NCBI GenBank assembly: GCA_038237665.1
Contig: JBBRYK010000065.1
Coordinates: forward strand, 1-15,442
Length of the DNA: 15,442 bases
Direction: 5' to 3'
Origin: JBBRYK01 sp038237665
Lineage (GTDB): Bacteria > Actinomycetota > Thermoleophilia > Gaiellales > Gaiellaceae
Shown here: positions 1-7,955 of the stretch, one piece after another
Numbering within the stretch: position 1 is the first letter of the stretch
Layout of the letters: each line of letters opens with the position of its first letter
The notes under the pieces: generated by a model
Database searches by the model: none
Seen by the model: only the letters and a program-made list of their open reading frames with translations
What the model was told of the DNA's origin: nothing
Program-made: the position numbers and the translations under genes

Positions 1-143
1 CCACCGTTTCCACCCTTGGCCAGCCACGCGCCGCCTGCGGCCGCTCCCGCGGCGAGCGCGAGGACGAGCAACAGGGAAGGGCGGACGTGACGGCGGCGCC
101 TGCCGCCCTGGAGCACCGAGAATTTCACCGGCCCGTCGAGCAT
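1..143 (-). CDS. N-terminus of a membrane-anchored or secreted protein (cut by window edge)
   Basis: Reading leftwards from an ATG at 143, the frame stays open for 47 codons to the window edge. It shows a basic stretch (GGRRRRHVRP, residues 13-22), a hydrophobic segment (SLLLVLALAAGAAAGGAW, residues 23-40), then a Gly-rich region. This is the pattern of a signal anchor or signal peptide. A fair ribosome site (AAGGA) lies about 9 bases upstream of the ATG. The gene diverges from selA with only 19 bp between start codons, so the promoters must overlap each other or the coding regions. The rest of the protein is outside the window and I cannot assign a function. Confidence 0.6.
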   Translation of the reverse strand, partial: MLDGPVKFSVLQGGRRRRHVRPSLLLVLALAAGAAAGGAWLAKGGNG

Positions 144-162
144 AGCGCCCTATCCTTCGGAC

Positions 163-1479
163 ATGGAACTCCGTGACCTTCCCTCGGTGGACGAGCTGCT
201 TCGGGACACGCGGTTGCCGGACGGGCCTCGGCCGCTCGTCCTCGAGGCCGCCCGCGCAGCCCTCGCGCGCGCACGTGAAGAGATCAAGGCCGGCCACGAC
301 CCGGGCGACCTCGTGGCCCGCGTCGAGCAGGAGCTCGAGTCCGGTAGCCGCTTCCGCCTGCGCCGGGCGGTGAACGCGACCGGGGTCGTCGTCCACACGA
401 ACCTCGGCCGCGCACCACTCGCGGAAAGCGCCCTCGAACGGGTTCGGGAGGTCGCACGCGGCTACTCGAATCTGGAGTACGACCTGGACGAGGGCTCCCG
501 CGGCTCGCGTCAGGACCACGTGGCCGCACTGCTCCGGCGCCTGACCGGCGCCGAGGCCGCCCTGGTCGTGAACAACAACGCCGCGGCGGTGCTCCTTGCC
601 CTGGCCGCGCTCGCCGAGGGCCGCGAGGTGCTCGTCTCGCGCGGCGAGCTGATCGAGATCGGCGACGGCTTTCGCATCCCCGACGTCCTCGCCCGCTCGG
701 GAGCGAGGCTCCACGAGGTCGGGACGACGAACCGCACGCGCGCCGTGGACTACGAGCGCGCGATCGGCCCGGAGACGGCGGTCGTCCTCCGCGTCCACCA
801 GTCGAACTTCCGGGTCGTCGGCTTCACCGAGCTACCGCTCGTCGAGGAGCTCGCGCGCGTCGCGCACGCCGCCGAGCTCCCGCTCGTCGACGACCTCGGG
901 TCAGGCGTGCTCGGCGGACTTGGTAACACCGTGTTACTTGGTGATGAGCCCTCGGCGCGCGACGCCCTTGCCGCCGGGGCCGACCTCGTCTGCTTCTCGG
1001 GCGACAAGCTGCTCGGCGGCCCGCAGGCCGGCATCGTCGTCGGCCGCGCCGACCTCGTCGAAAGGCTTCGCCGCCATCCGCTCCAGCGTGCGCTGCGCGC
1101 CGACAAGCTGACCCTGGCGGCTCTCGAGGGCACGCTCGCTCTCCTGCTCGATCCAGCCCGGGCCGCGCGCGAGATTCCCGTCCTGCGCATGCTCTCCCAG
1201 GGAGCCGACACCGTGCGCGCGCGCGCCGAGCGGCTGGCGAGCCTCGTGGGCGGCGAGGTCGAAGCAACGGTGGGCCGGGTCGGGGGCGGCGCACTCCCGC
1301 TGGCCGAGCTGCCGAGCTTCGCCTGCGCGATCGAGGAGGAGCTGGCAGCGCCGCTCCGGGCCGCGGAGCCGCCGGTCGTCGGGGTCGTCCGGGACGGTCG
1401 GCTGCTGCTCGACTGCCTCACCCTCGCCGACGACGAGGTGGAGGCGGTCGCAGCCGCCGTCACGCGCGCACGTTCATGA
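163..1479 (+). CDS. selA: L-seryl-tRNA(Sec) selenium transferase (selenocysteine synthase)
   Basis: SelA is a PLP enzyme that converts seryl-tRNA(Sec) to selenocysteinyl-tRNA(Sec) using selenophosphate. The 438-residue product is close to the usual bacterial length (about 460). Visible family motifs are NATGVVVHTNLGRAPL (71-86), the GTTNRT segment (187-192), LVDDLGSG (241-248) and the PLP-lysine motif CFSGDKLLGGPQAG (277-290), with Lys282 the expected Schiff-base lysine. The ATG at 163 fits the family N-terminus (LPSVDELLRD follows at once), although no clear Shine-Dalgarno precedes it; a leaderless transcript is possible. The stop overlaps the next start (ATGA, 1476-1479), so translation is probably coupled to the methyltransferase gene. 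selB and selC are nearby, which supports the call. A short less GC-rich insert coding GNTVLLG (254-260) contains a perfect DNA palindrome. Confidence 0.95.
   Translation: MELRDLPSVDELLRDTRLPDGPRPLVLEAARAALARAREEIKAGHDPGDLVARVEQELESGSRFRLRRAVNATGVVVHTNLGRAPLAESALERVREVARGYSNLEYDLDEGSRGSRQDHVAALLRRLTGAEAALVVNNNAAAVLLALAALAEGREVLVSRGELIEIGDGFRIPDVLARSGARLHEVGTTNRTRAVDYERAIGPETAVVLRVHQSNFRVVGFTELPLVEELARVAHAAELPLVDDLGSGVLGGLGNTVLLGDEPSARDALAAGADLVCFSGDKLLGGPQAGIVVGRADLVERLRRHPLQRALRADKLTLAALEGTLALLLDPARAAREIPVLRMLSQGADTVRARAERLASLVGGEVEATVGRVGGGALPLAELPSFACAIEEELAAPLRAAEPPVVGVVRDGRLLLDCLTLADDEVEAVAAAVTRARS
923..937. repeat. 15-bp palindrome inside selA
   Basis: GTAACAC-C-GTGTTAC is a perfect 7+1+7 inverted repeat within the selA coding sequence, in a locally A+T-richer patch. 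It looks like an operator half-site pair but may be chance. No function can be assigned. Confidence 0.35.
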
Positions 1480-2453
1480 GCACACGGATGCCCCAGTCGG
1501 GCCTCTGGGATCTCCTCCGCGGCGCGCTGGCGGCGAGAACACTCGGGATCGCGGCCGATCTCGGCGTCGCGGATTCGCTCGCCGCAGGGCCACGCCGGGT
1601 CGAGGAGATCGCCGCGGAGACGGGTACCCACGCCGACACCCTGCGGAGAATCCTGCGCGCGCTGGCAAGTGACGGCGTCTTCGCCGAGATCGAGCCCGGC
1701 GTCTTCGCAAATACGGAGTTGTCGGACCTGCTGAGACGGGGCGCTCCGACTCGCGAGTTCGCTCACCTCTTCGGCGGGCCCTGGCACCGGGCGGCTTCCG
1801 AGCTCACGGCCCAGACCGGCGAGGCCGCTTTCCCCCGGGCGTTCGGCAATGACTTCTGGAGCTGGCTCGCGGAGCATCCCGAGGAGCGAGCCGCATTCGA
1901 CCGGGCGATGGTGGACGGCACTCAATCCCGAGTCGACCGCCTCGACTCAGTCGCATGGCGCGGCGACGAGACCGTTGTCGACGTCGGCGGCGGCAACGGC
2001 TCCCTCCTGGTCGGCCTGCTCGAGCGGCGGCCGGAGTTGCGGGGCGTCGTCCTCGATCTTCCCGAGACGGTGCGAGACGAGGCGGCGCTCGGGGAGCGGA
2101 TCCAGTTCGTCGCGGGCAGCTTCTTCGAGGCGGTGCCTCCAGGGGACGTCTACGTCCTCGGGACCGTCCTGCACGACTGGGACGACAAGCCCGCCGCCGC
2201 AATCCTGCGCACGATCCGCGCCGCCGCATCGCCGCTCGCTCGGCTCCTGATCCTCGACGCGGTCGTGCCGAGCGGTAACGACCCGCATCCCGCGAAATGG
2301 CTCGACGTCCTCATGCTCGTGCTCTTCCGCGGCCGTGAGCGAACCGAGGCCGAATGGCGGGTGCTTCTCGAGGGCTCCGGGTTCGGGGTCGACGCGGTCC
2401 GCGACGGCCTCATCGAAGCCTCATGCCGGCCTCTCGCCTCCGATCACGTTTGA
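1476..2453 (+). CDS. SAM-dependent O-methyltransferase, small-molecule (HIOMT/acetylserotonin type)
   Basis: The 325-residue protein has the two-part plan of class-I small-molecule O-methyltransferases. The N-terminal winged-helix dimerisation domain (about 10-90) includes LGIADLG-like and THADTLRRILRAL segments. The C-terminal Rossmann domain has SAM motif I VDVGGGNGS (168-176), LDLPETV (193-199), and the LHDWDD motif (232-237), in which His233 is the expected general base. Such enzymes methylate hydroxyls on aromatic or polyketide-like substrates; the substrate here cannot be told. The ATG overlaps the selA stop by 4 bp and its TGA ends 1 bp before the selB start, so it is embedded in the sel operon. 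Whether it has any role in selenium metabolism, for example making methylated selenium compounds, is open. The family call is firm; the pathway is not. Confidence 0.85.
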   Translation: MSTRMPQSGLWDLLRGALAARTLGIAADLGVADSLAAGPRRVEEIAAETGTHADTLRRILRALASDGVFAEIEPGVFANTELSDLLRRGAPTREFAHLFGGPWHRAASELTAQTGEAAFPRAFGNDFWSWLAEHPEERAAFDRAMVDGTQSRVDRLDSVAWRGDETVVDVGGGNGSLLVGLLERRPELRGVVLDLPETVRDEAALGERIQFVAGSFFEAVPPGDVYVLGTVLHDWDDKPAAAILRTIRAAASPLARLLILDAVVPSGNDPHPAKWLDVLMLVLFRGRERTEAEWRVLLEGSGFGVDAVRDGLIEASCRPLASDHV

Positions 2454-2454
2454 C

Positions 2455-4209
2455 GTGCCAGACCAGGTAGGACCTCCCCGGCTGACGATCGGCACAGCCG
2501 GCCACATCGACCACGGCAAGACCTGGCTCGTCCGGGCGCTGACGGGAAAGGACACCGACCGGCTGCCGGAGGAGCGCGAGCGCGGCATCTCGATCGATCT
2601 CGGCTACGCGCCGCTCGAGCTGCCGGACGGGCGACAGCTTTCCCTCGTCGACGTGCCGGGCCACGAGCGCTTCATCCGGAACATGGTCGCGGGGGCGACG
2701 GGGATCGACCTTTTCCTGCTCGTCATCGACGCGGCCGAGGGCGCCAGGCCCCAGACCCACGAGCACCTGCTGATCCTGCGCCTGCTCGGGATCGAGACCG
2801 GCGTCGTCGCGGTGACGAAGGCCGACGCCGTCGACGAGGAGACGCTGGAGCTCGCGCTCGACGAGGCGGGAACGCTCGTCCCGGACGCCGCCGTCGTGGC
2901 GGTCAGCGCCAAGACTAGCCTCGGCCTCGACGAACTGCGGATCGAGCTGCAGCGAGCGGCCGACCGCGTGCACCGCGACAGGCCCGACTGGGCGACGCGC
3001 CTCTACGTCGACCGCTCGTTCACGCTCCGCGGCATCGGCACCGTCGTGACCGGAACGCTCTGGAGCGGCCGGATCGCGGAGGGAGACGAGCTTCGACTCG
3101 AGCCGTCGGGCCTGGACGTGCGGGTCCGGAGCGTCCAGGTTCACGACGAGCCGGTCGAGGTCGCCGAGGCGGGCCGGCGGGTCGCGGTCAGCCTGCCGGG
3201 TATCGAGCGGGGACGCGTCCAGCGCGGCCAGGCTTTGGTCGCGCCCGACTCGTTTCCGGTCAGCTACCGGCTCGACATCGCCCTCGAGGAGCTCGAGCCG
3301 ATCGCGGACGGTGCCCGCCTGCACGTGCATCACGGCACCGGCGAGACTCCCGCCCGGCTCGTCCGTGCCGGCCGCTTCGCGCAGCTGCGTCTTGCCAGGC
3401 CGGTCGTTGCCGCCCGCGGAGACCGGCTGGTGCTCAGGCAGCAGACGACGGTCGGCGGAGCACGCATCCTCGACCCCGACCCGCCGCGCCGCCTCGACCC
3501 GGAGCGGCTCGAGCTGCTCGAGAGCGGCGACCCGGTCGCAATCGTCGGCGCAACCGTGCACGAGCCGGTGACGCCGGGACGCCTGGCCCGGCATGCGCTG
3601 CTTTCCCCCGCCGACCTGGCCCGCGGGCTCACGCCACTGGGCCGGGCAGGCGACTGGTACTTCGCGCCCGAGTGGCTCGAGCGGGCGAGGCACGACGCCC
3701 GCGAGCGGCTGACCGAGCGAGCGCGCACCTCGCCCCTGGATCCCGGCCTGCCGGTGGCCGAGCTGCTTCCGCGCCGTCCGTGGGCGGCGGCCGTGGTGCC
3801 GCTACTCCACTTCGAGCTGCGAGGCGGCAAGGCGTACTTGCCGGGCGTCGCCGCCTCGATCGGACACAGGGCGGAGGCCGCAGAGCGGCTCGAAGCCGAG
3901 CTCCGCGAGGCGGGGCCGAATCCGATCAAGGTCGACGACCGCGAGCTCGCGCAATACCTCGAGCAGGCCGGGAGCCTCGTGCGCGTCGGAGACGGCTATG
4001 CGGTCGGCGCCGAAGCGTTCGAGCAGGCGCGCATTGCGCTCGTCGAGGAGTGCGAGGGTGCAGGAGCGATCCGGCTCGCCCGGTTCAGAGATCTGCTCGG
4101 CGTCGGCCGCCGCTCGGCGCAGCTGCTGCTCGAGCGCTTCGACGCCGACGGCCTGACCCGGCGGGTCGGTGAGGAGCGCGTCCTACGCAGAAGCGCCACG
4201 CGGCGCTAG
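2455..4209 (+). CDS. selB: Selenocysteine-specific translation elongation factor
   Basis: SelB is a GTPase that carries Sec-tRNA(Sec) to the ribosome and recognises the SECIS hairpin through C-terminal winged helices. From the GTG at 2455 the product is 584 residues, a normal length. The G domain shows GHIDHGKT (16-23), RGISIDLGY (43-51), DVPGHE (66-71) and TKAD (121-124). Beta-barrel domains follow (RSFTLRGIGTVVTGTL region), and the C-terminal part holds winged-helix repeats, the last including RFRDLLGVGRRSAQLLLERFD. An ATG-started frame opens earlier, at 2335, but lies inside the methyltransferase gene; GTG 2455, 1 bp after the methyltransferase TGA, is better because the family N-terminus begins just before the P-loop. 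The 3' end overlaps the convergent H-NOX gene by 27 bp. Confidence 0.95.
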   Translation: MPDQVGPPRLTIGTAGHIDHGKTWLVRALTGKDTDRLPEERERGISIDLGYAPLELPDGRQLSLVDVPGHERFIRNMVAGATGIDLFLLVIDAAEGARPQTHEHLLILRLLGIETGVVAVTKADAVDEETLELALDEAGTLVPDAAVVAVSAKTSLGLDELRIELQRAADRVHRDRPDWATRLYVDRSFTLRGIGTVVTGTLWSGRIAEGDELRLEPSGLDVRVRSVQVHDEPVEVAEAGRRVAVSLPGIERGRVQRGQALVAPDSFPVSYRLDIALEELEPIADGARLHVHHGTGETPARLVRAGRFAQLRLARPVVAARGDRLVLRQQTTVGGARILDPDPPRRLDPERLELLESGDPVAIVGATVHEPVTPGRLARHALLSPADLARGLTPLGRAGDWYFAPEWLERARHDARERLTERARTSPLDPGLPVAELLPRRPWAAAVVPLLHFELRGGKAYLPGVAASIGHRAEAAERLEAELREAGPNPIKVDDRELAQYLEQAGSLVRVGDGYAVGAEAFEQARIALVEECEGAGAIRLARFRDLLGVGRRSAQLLLERFDADGLTRRVGEERVLRRSATRR

Positions 4210-4731
4210 GCGCACGTCGAACCGGCAAGCGTCGTCTCCCCGCCGCATGCAGGTCAGCTCCTCGATGGTGGCGGCCTCGCCGTAGTGCTTGGCGGTGCCC
4301 TCCGCCAGGCCGCGGAGGAGCGTGCACAGTCGCCTGGGCGAGTCGTAGCTGATCTCGACGCCGTCTTCTCCGCTCGGGCCCACCTTGAGCCGCGGGGGCG
4401 CCGCATTCGGGATCGTGGCGCGCACGAGCTCGTGGATTCGGGTCTCGACGGTGAGCAGGAAGTCTCGCGCGGTGGGCGCGATCGAGAAGAACGCCGGGTA
4501 GAGCCGGGCGAACGTCTGCTGAGCCGCGAAGACGCCGAAGTCATGCAGGATCTCGTCCTCCCCGGCCCCGGTCAGCCGGCAAACGCGGTCGACGACCCCA
4601 CGGAGGCGTTCGTCCGGGTAGGACTCGCTCAGCAAGTAGACAGGCTCGCCCGCGAAGACATGCCTGGCCGCCTCGGCGCCATGGGCCGCCGTCACGTAGT
4701 CGCGCAGGCTGGAGAAAATGACCCCGTGCAC
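4183..4731 (-). CDS. H-NOX (HNOB) haem-based nitric oxide sensor protein
   Basis: The 182-residue protein matches the stand-alone bacterial H-NOX fold in length and motifs. It starts M-H-G-V-I-F, and has a proximal-histidine segment ETRIHELVRATIPNAAPPRL (His100 as the haem ligand) and YDSPR (129-133), which is the Y-x-S-x-R motif that holds the haem propionates. The position matching the distal tyrosine of O2-binding members (five residues after the motif Arg) is Leu138, so by family knowledge it should bind NO rather than O2. The start is GTG at 4731; the family N-terminus demands it, and AGGA lies 7 bases upstream. Start codon and ribosome site both lie in a strong hairpin. Usual partners (histidine kinase, diguanylate cyclase, chemoreceptor) are not visible nearby. 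The 3' end overlaps selB. Confidence 0.85.
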   Translation of the reverse strand: MHGVIFSSLRDYVTAAHGAEAARHVFAGEPVYLLSESYPDERLRGVVDRVCRLTGAGEDEILHDFGVFAAQQTFARLYPAFFSIAPTARDFLLTVETRIHELVRATIPNAAPPRLKVGPSGEDGVEISYDSPRRLCTLLRGLAEGTAKHYGEAATIEELTCMRRGDDACRFDVRLAPRGASA

Positions 4732-4758
4732 CGGCTGATCCTACGCCGGTGCACGGGG
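4722..4758 (-). promoter_or_regulatory. Perfect 14-bp hairpin covering the H-NOX start codon
   Basis: CCCCGTGCACCGGC (4722-4735) and GCCGGTGCACGGGG (4745-4758) pair perfectly around a 9-base loop. In the - strand transcript the loop reads GTAGGATCA, which carries the AGGA ribosome site, and the 3' arm contains the GTG start. It may fold as an RNA switch on translation, act as a transcription terminator for the upstream secreted-protein gene (no good U-tract, only TCATTTTC), or be a DNA operator, since each arm contains the palindrome GTGCAC. The structure is certain; the role is inferred. Confidence 0.65.
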
Positions 4759-4772
4759 CCGCAAAGCCGCGC

Positions 4773-7700
4773 TTACTTCTTCAGGCAGACGGTCTTCAGC
4801 GTCGTTGCCGGCGCGCCCGAAGTGCCCACGGCATCGAGGCGGTAGCACGGCTTCGCCGCCGCCTGCGAGCCCGTCGCACTGAGCAGCAGCTTCGGGAGCG
4901 TGTCGGTGTACGAGTAGACGCCGCCGAACGCGCCCTTGCTCGGGAACAGCCCGCCGATCCTGGTGCTCTTCTTCCCGACGACGCGGTAGAGCCGGAACCC
5001 GAGGGTGTCGGGCTCGGCGGCCGTCTTCCACTTGACGAGCACCTTGTTCTGCTTGGGCTTCGCGTTCCGCGCCGCCGTGAGGTAGAGGAGACCGACGTTG
5101 GTCGGCGCGCCGAGCGTCGTGTCGAACGGCGGTGACGCGTCGACGGTGCGCATGACGTAGGCGACGGAGACCTCCGCAGTCTCGCTCGGTCCGGCCATCG
5201 CGAGGCCCGTGACGCTGAAGAGCTTCGACCCCGGAGCCAGCCCGTAGGCGGCGAGTGGTGCGCTGAGCGTGATCTCGCCGCTGCCGAGCGCCCCAGTGAT
5301 GGGGAAGTCGGTGTGGTAGCCCGAGCCGACGATGCCGGTCGGACTCCCGGGGTTGACGAGCCCGTCGTTGGACTTGTCGAGGATGCCGCCGAAGAACTTC
5401 AGCGACGCGGCCGTCCCGGACGAGAGCTCTGCATCCATGTGGAAGGCGTCGCTCCCCGTGTTGAAGCGGACGACGAACTGCAGGCGCTGGGCCGCACACG
5501 GAGCGGTGCAGGGCGCGGCGTTATAGGCCGCGAAGTCGCGCTGCATGCCGGCGATGGTCGCGTCGTTCAGCTTCAGATGCGCGACCAGGTTGCCGCCTTC
5601 GATCCCGAGCGAGAGGTTGGTGATGTCGAGCGCCGGGAGATTCTGCCCCGGAGTGGTGTACGCCTTGTTCGGCCAGGTAGCGTCGCCGGTCGGATCCGCG
5701 GCCGAGTTGAGCCGCTGCGGGATGCTGACCGAGGGGTTCGTGTCGCTGAGCGTCGGTCCAACCGTCTCCTTGGCGAAGTAGTCGAACGGCGAAAGGTCGG
5801 CTCCGGTGATGTTGTCCTGGAAGGCCGCGGTGTTGTTGTCCTGGAAGACGACGCCGAGGCGTCCATTCGCGTCGACGCCGACGTCGATCATGTCGGCGAG
5901 CGACCTGTCCTCTGCGGGGTTCGTCGTGCCGCAGGTCGTTCCGTGCGTGCAGATGCTGCCGTGGTGGACGATGCGGTGGGAGACGATGCCCGTGTTGATC
6001 ACCGGCGCGGCCGAGGCCGCGTTCGTGATCGAGGCGGCGTATACGTTCCAGTGCGTCGAGGTCGGTGCGACGTTCGGGTCGCCCGTGTGCTCGTTCGTAC
6101 CCATGTACGCGACGCCCAGCTTCCCGGTGTCGAGGGCGGTACCCTCGGGGAAGATCGCGCTGGTCACGAGGCCGGGTGGGCTGACCTGCACGGCGCCGGA
6201 CCAGACGGTCCCCGGCCTGCCGGCCGGCGTCAAGAGGGGATTGTTGAGCGGATTGTCGATCGGCGAGTAGGCGTAGTAGACGATCCCGCCCGCATCCCAG
6301 GTCATGTACGCGTTGCCGTGGCGATCGATCGCGATCCACGGGAAGCTCGTGGCGGCGGTTCCTGCGACGAGGTTCGACTTCCACGAGAGCGGGTCGAAGT
6401 ACGACGCGCCGGCAGCAGTCGCGACGTAACCGCCGGCATTGAGGAAGCCGCGGAACGGGTAGTAGATCCACCCATGACCGGGGCTATTCGGATTGTTGTC
6501 CACCTTCGGCTGCCCCGTCTGGCCGGCGTCGTTCAGCTGCGGAACCGGCTGCGGGAGCGGGATGTGCGTTGAAGTCGGGATCGCCTGGATGTAGGCGTTC
6601 GGCGGGACGTGGTAGGTGAAGAAGGACTCGATGGTCAGGTTGCCGGCCGTGACCGCGGTGTTGTCCGTCGCGGCAAGCCACTGGCGGTCGGTGGCGGTGG
6701 TCGTGTTCGAAACCGGCGTCTGGTTGATCCAGGTGTCCCCGTGATCCAGCGACGTGGCCGACGCCTCGTTCGCCAGGACCTCCTGATCCGCGAAGAAGAC
6801 GTTGCCGGTCTTCAGGTTGACGTCGTTCTCGGTGTCCCCGCCTCCGCCGGTGCCGCAGTTCGGGCGGTTCCGGGTGGCACAGGTGGGGTCGAACAGGAGA
6901 CGGAAGCTGTCGCCGCCGTCGAGCGAGCGGCTGAGCTGGCCGATGTTCGAGCGGCTCGTCAGCGGCCAGTCGACGAAGATGCGGTTCGGGTCGATCTGGC
7001 CCGGGTCCGACCACGTTTCGGGATGCTCGACGGTGACCTGCGGCTCGGACCCCAAGAAGTGGGCCGAGACCAGGCTCGAAGACTGGAAGGTCAGGGCGGT
7101 GTTGTTGTAGGTCGGCACCGACTCGGGCAGGCAGGTACGAGGGGCCCAGCTCGCGGTCGCGCCGTACGTCTGCTGGTCGGCAGCGGTCGTGAAGTAGACG
7201 ATCCGAACCTTGTAAGGGCTCTTGCCCAGCGAGGGACACGGGACGGTCGCCGACTCGTTCTGGCCGTTCGAGTTGCCGGAGCTGCCGACCTGTTTTCCGT
7301 CCTTGTCGAAGATGTAGAGGTCGTAGTCCTCGGGGGCGGGAACGGTCACGTCAACGGTGAGAGCCCCGTTCGGCTGCGGTGTGTTCACGGTCACGAGGAA
7401 GTCGTCGCAGCGGGGCCCCGGCCCGGCCGGTGCCGACGCGGTGTTGCAGTGGGCGTCGGTCCCGCCGGTCGTCGTCGTCTGGTTCGAGACCGTCAGCGCG
7501 GCGACGTCGTCTCCCTGCCAGGTCGTCGAGGTCGGGCTGGGCGGAGGCCCGATCGTCGCGGCGCCCTTGGAGACGATCGTCCGTATCGCCCTGACCCGGT
7601 CGGGCCGCGGCACGGGCTGGAACGACGCTGCGCGCGGCACCGGCGCTGAAAGCGCGTTGTAGAGGTCGCTCTCGAGGGCTTTCGCCGGAACGACGGCGGC

Positions 7701-7787
7701 AGGGTGCCCGCGGTGCGACGCGGTCAGCCCGGCGACGAGCCCGACCACAGCGAGCAACAGCGCAGATTGCGCGACGCGCTTCTTCAT
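4773..7787 (-). CDS. Large secreted protein with Asp-box (BNR/sialidase-like) repeats
   Basis: The 1004-residue product begins MKKR followed by a hydrophobic segment (AQSALLLAVVGLVAGL, 6-21), a Sec signal peptide. The ATG at 7787 has a good ribosome site (GGGAGG). Residues about 130-215 resemble a bacterial pre-peptidase (PPC-type) beta domain (VTVPAPEDYDLYIFDKDG). Asp-box motifs SLDGGDSF (288-295) and SLDHGDTW (346-353) mark a beta-propeller of the sialidase/BNR superfamily, with RQWLAATDN and FPWIAIDRHGNAYMTWD blade-like segments. The last 100 residues look like a fibronectin-III-type beta domain ending with paired cysteines. No catalytic residues of a true sialidase were identified, so an extracellular binding or uncharacterised hydrolase role is as likely. 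It is upstream of the H-NOX gene on the same strand. Confidence 0.75.
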   Translation of the reverse strand: MKKRVAQSALLLAVVGLVAGLTASHRGHPAAVVPAKALESDLYNALSAPVPRAASFQPVPRPDRVRAIRTIVSKGAATIGPPPSPTSTTWQGDDVAALTVSNQTTTTGGTDAHCNTASAPAGPGPRCDDFLVTVNTPQPNGALTVDVTVPAPEDYDLYIFDKDGKQVGSSGNSNGQNESATVPCPSLGKSPYKVRIVYFTTAADQQTYGATASWAPRTCLPESVPTYNNTALTFQSSSLVSAHFLGSEPQVTVEHPETWSDPGQIDPNRIFVDWPLTSRSNIGQLSRSLDGGDSFRLLFDPTCATRNRPNCGTGGGGDTENDVNLKTGNVFFADQEVLANEASATSLDHGDTWINQTPVSNTTTATDRQWLAATDNTAVTAGNLTIESFFTYHVPPNAYIQAIPTSTHIPLPQPVPQLNDAGQTGQPKVDNNPNSPGHGWIYYPFRGFLNAGGYVATAAGASYFDPLSWKSNLVAGTAATSFPWIAIDRHGNAYMTWDAGGIVYYAYSPIDNPLNNPLLTPAGRPGTVWSGAVQVSPPGLVTSAIFPEGTALDTGKLGVAYMGTNEHTGDPNVAPTSTHWNVYAASITNAASAAPVINTGIVSHRIVHHGSICTHGTTCGTTNPAEDRSLADMIDVGVDANGRLGVVFQDNNTAAFQDNITGADLSPFDYFAKETVGPTLSDTNPSVSIPQRLNSAADPTGDATWPNKAYTTPGQNLPALDITNLSLGIEGGNLVAHLKLNDATIAGMQRDFAAYNAAPCTAPCAAQRLQFVVRFNTGSDAFHMDAELSSGTAASLKFFGGILDKSNDGLVNPGSPTGIVGSGYHTDFPITGALGSGEITLSAPLAAYGLAPGSKLFSVTGLAMAGPSETAEVSVAYVMRTVDASPPFDTTLGAPTNVGLLYLTAARNAKPKQNKVLVKWKTAAEPDTLGFRLYRVVGKKSTRIGGLFPSKGAFGGVYSYTDTLPKLLLSATGSQAAAKPCYRLDAVGTSGAPATTLKTVCLKK

Positions 7788-7858
7788 CTGGTTCCCTCCC
7801 CTTGTGCTTGGCCCAAATCGATCTCAGGCGCCTCTCTTCCCCGGGAAGGCGCGCCGAC

Positions 7859-7881
7859 AAACCCCTGGCTTGTTGGGGTTT
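7859..7881. promoter_or_regulatory. Inverted repeat upstream of the secreted-protein gene
   Basis: AAACCCC (7859-7865) and GGGGTTT (7875-7881) form a perfect 7-bp inverted repeat with a 9-base loop. It lies about 72-94 bp upstream of the ATG at 7787 and about 75 bp before selC. It could be an operator or leader hairpin for the secreted-protein gene; no clear terminator U-run follows on either strand. Confidence 0.35.
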
Positions 7882-7942
7882 CCGGGACCCGCCGGAACAG
7901 TCCGGCTCCGGCCGCAACGGTCTGGCGCCCCGCACGAGCGGG

Positions 7943-7948
7943 ATAACC
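7943..7948 (+). promoter_or_regulatory. Possible -10 box for selC
   Basis: TAACCT fits the actinobacterial TANNNT -10 consensus and ends 7 bases before the first base of the tRNA. No convincing -35 box is visible, so this is a weak call. Confidence 0.3.
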
Positions 7949-7955
7949 TCCTCGT

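Noticed and set aside
750..1925. Long - strand open frame opposite selA and the methyltransferase gene
   Set aside because: It is an antisense shadow of two well-supported genes, with Ser/Arg/Ala-rich low-complexity translation and no family features.
2410..3693. Long - strand open frame opposite selB
   Set aside because: It mirrors selB codons in a G+C-rich gene; the translation is Arg/Asp-rich with no motif.
5313..6572. Long + strand open frame opposite the secreted-protein gene
   Set aside because: Its Val/Arg/Gly-rich translation and its position entirely within a gene with signal peptide and Asp boxes mark it as a shadow.
7859..7881. Rho-independent terminator
   Set aside because: The stem is only 7 bp and no U-run follows on either strand, so it is kept only as a possible regulatory hairpin.
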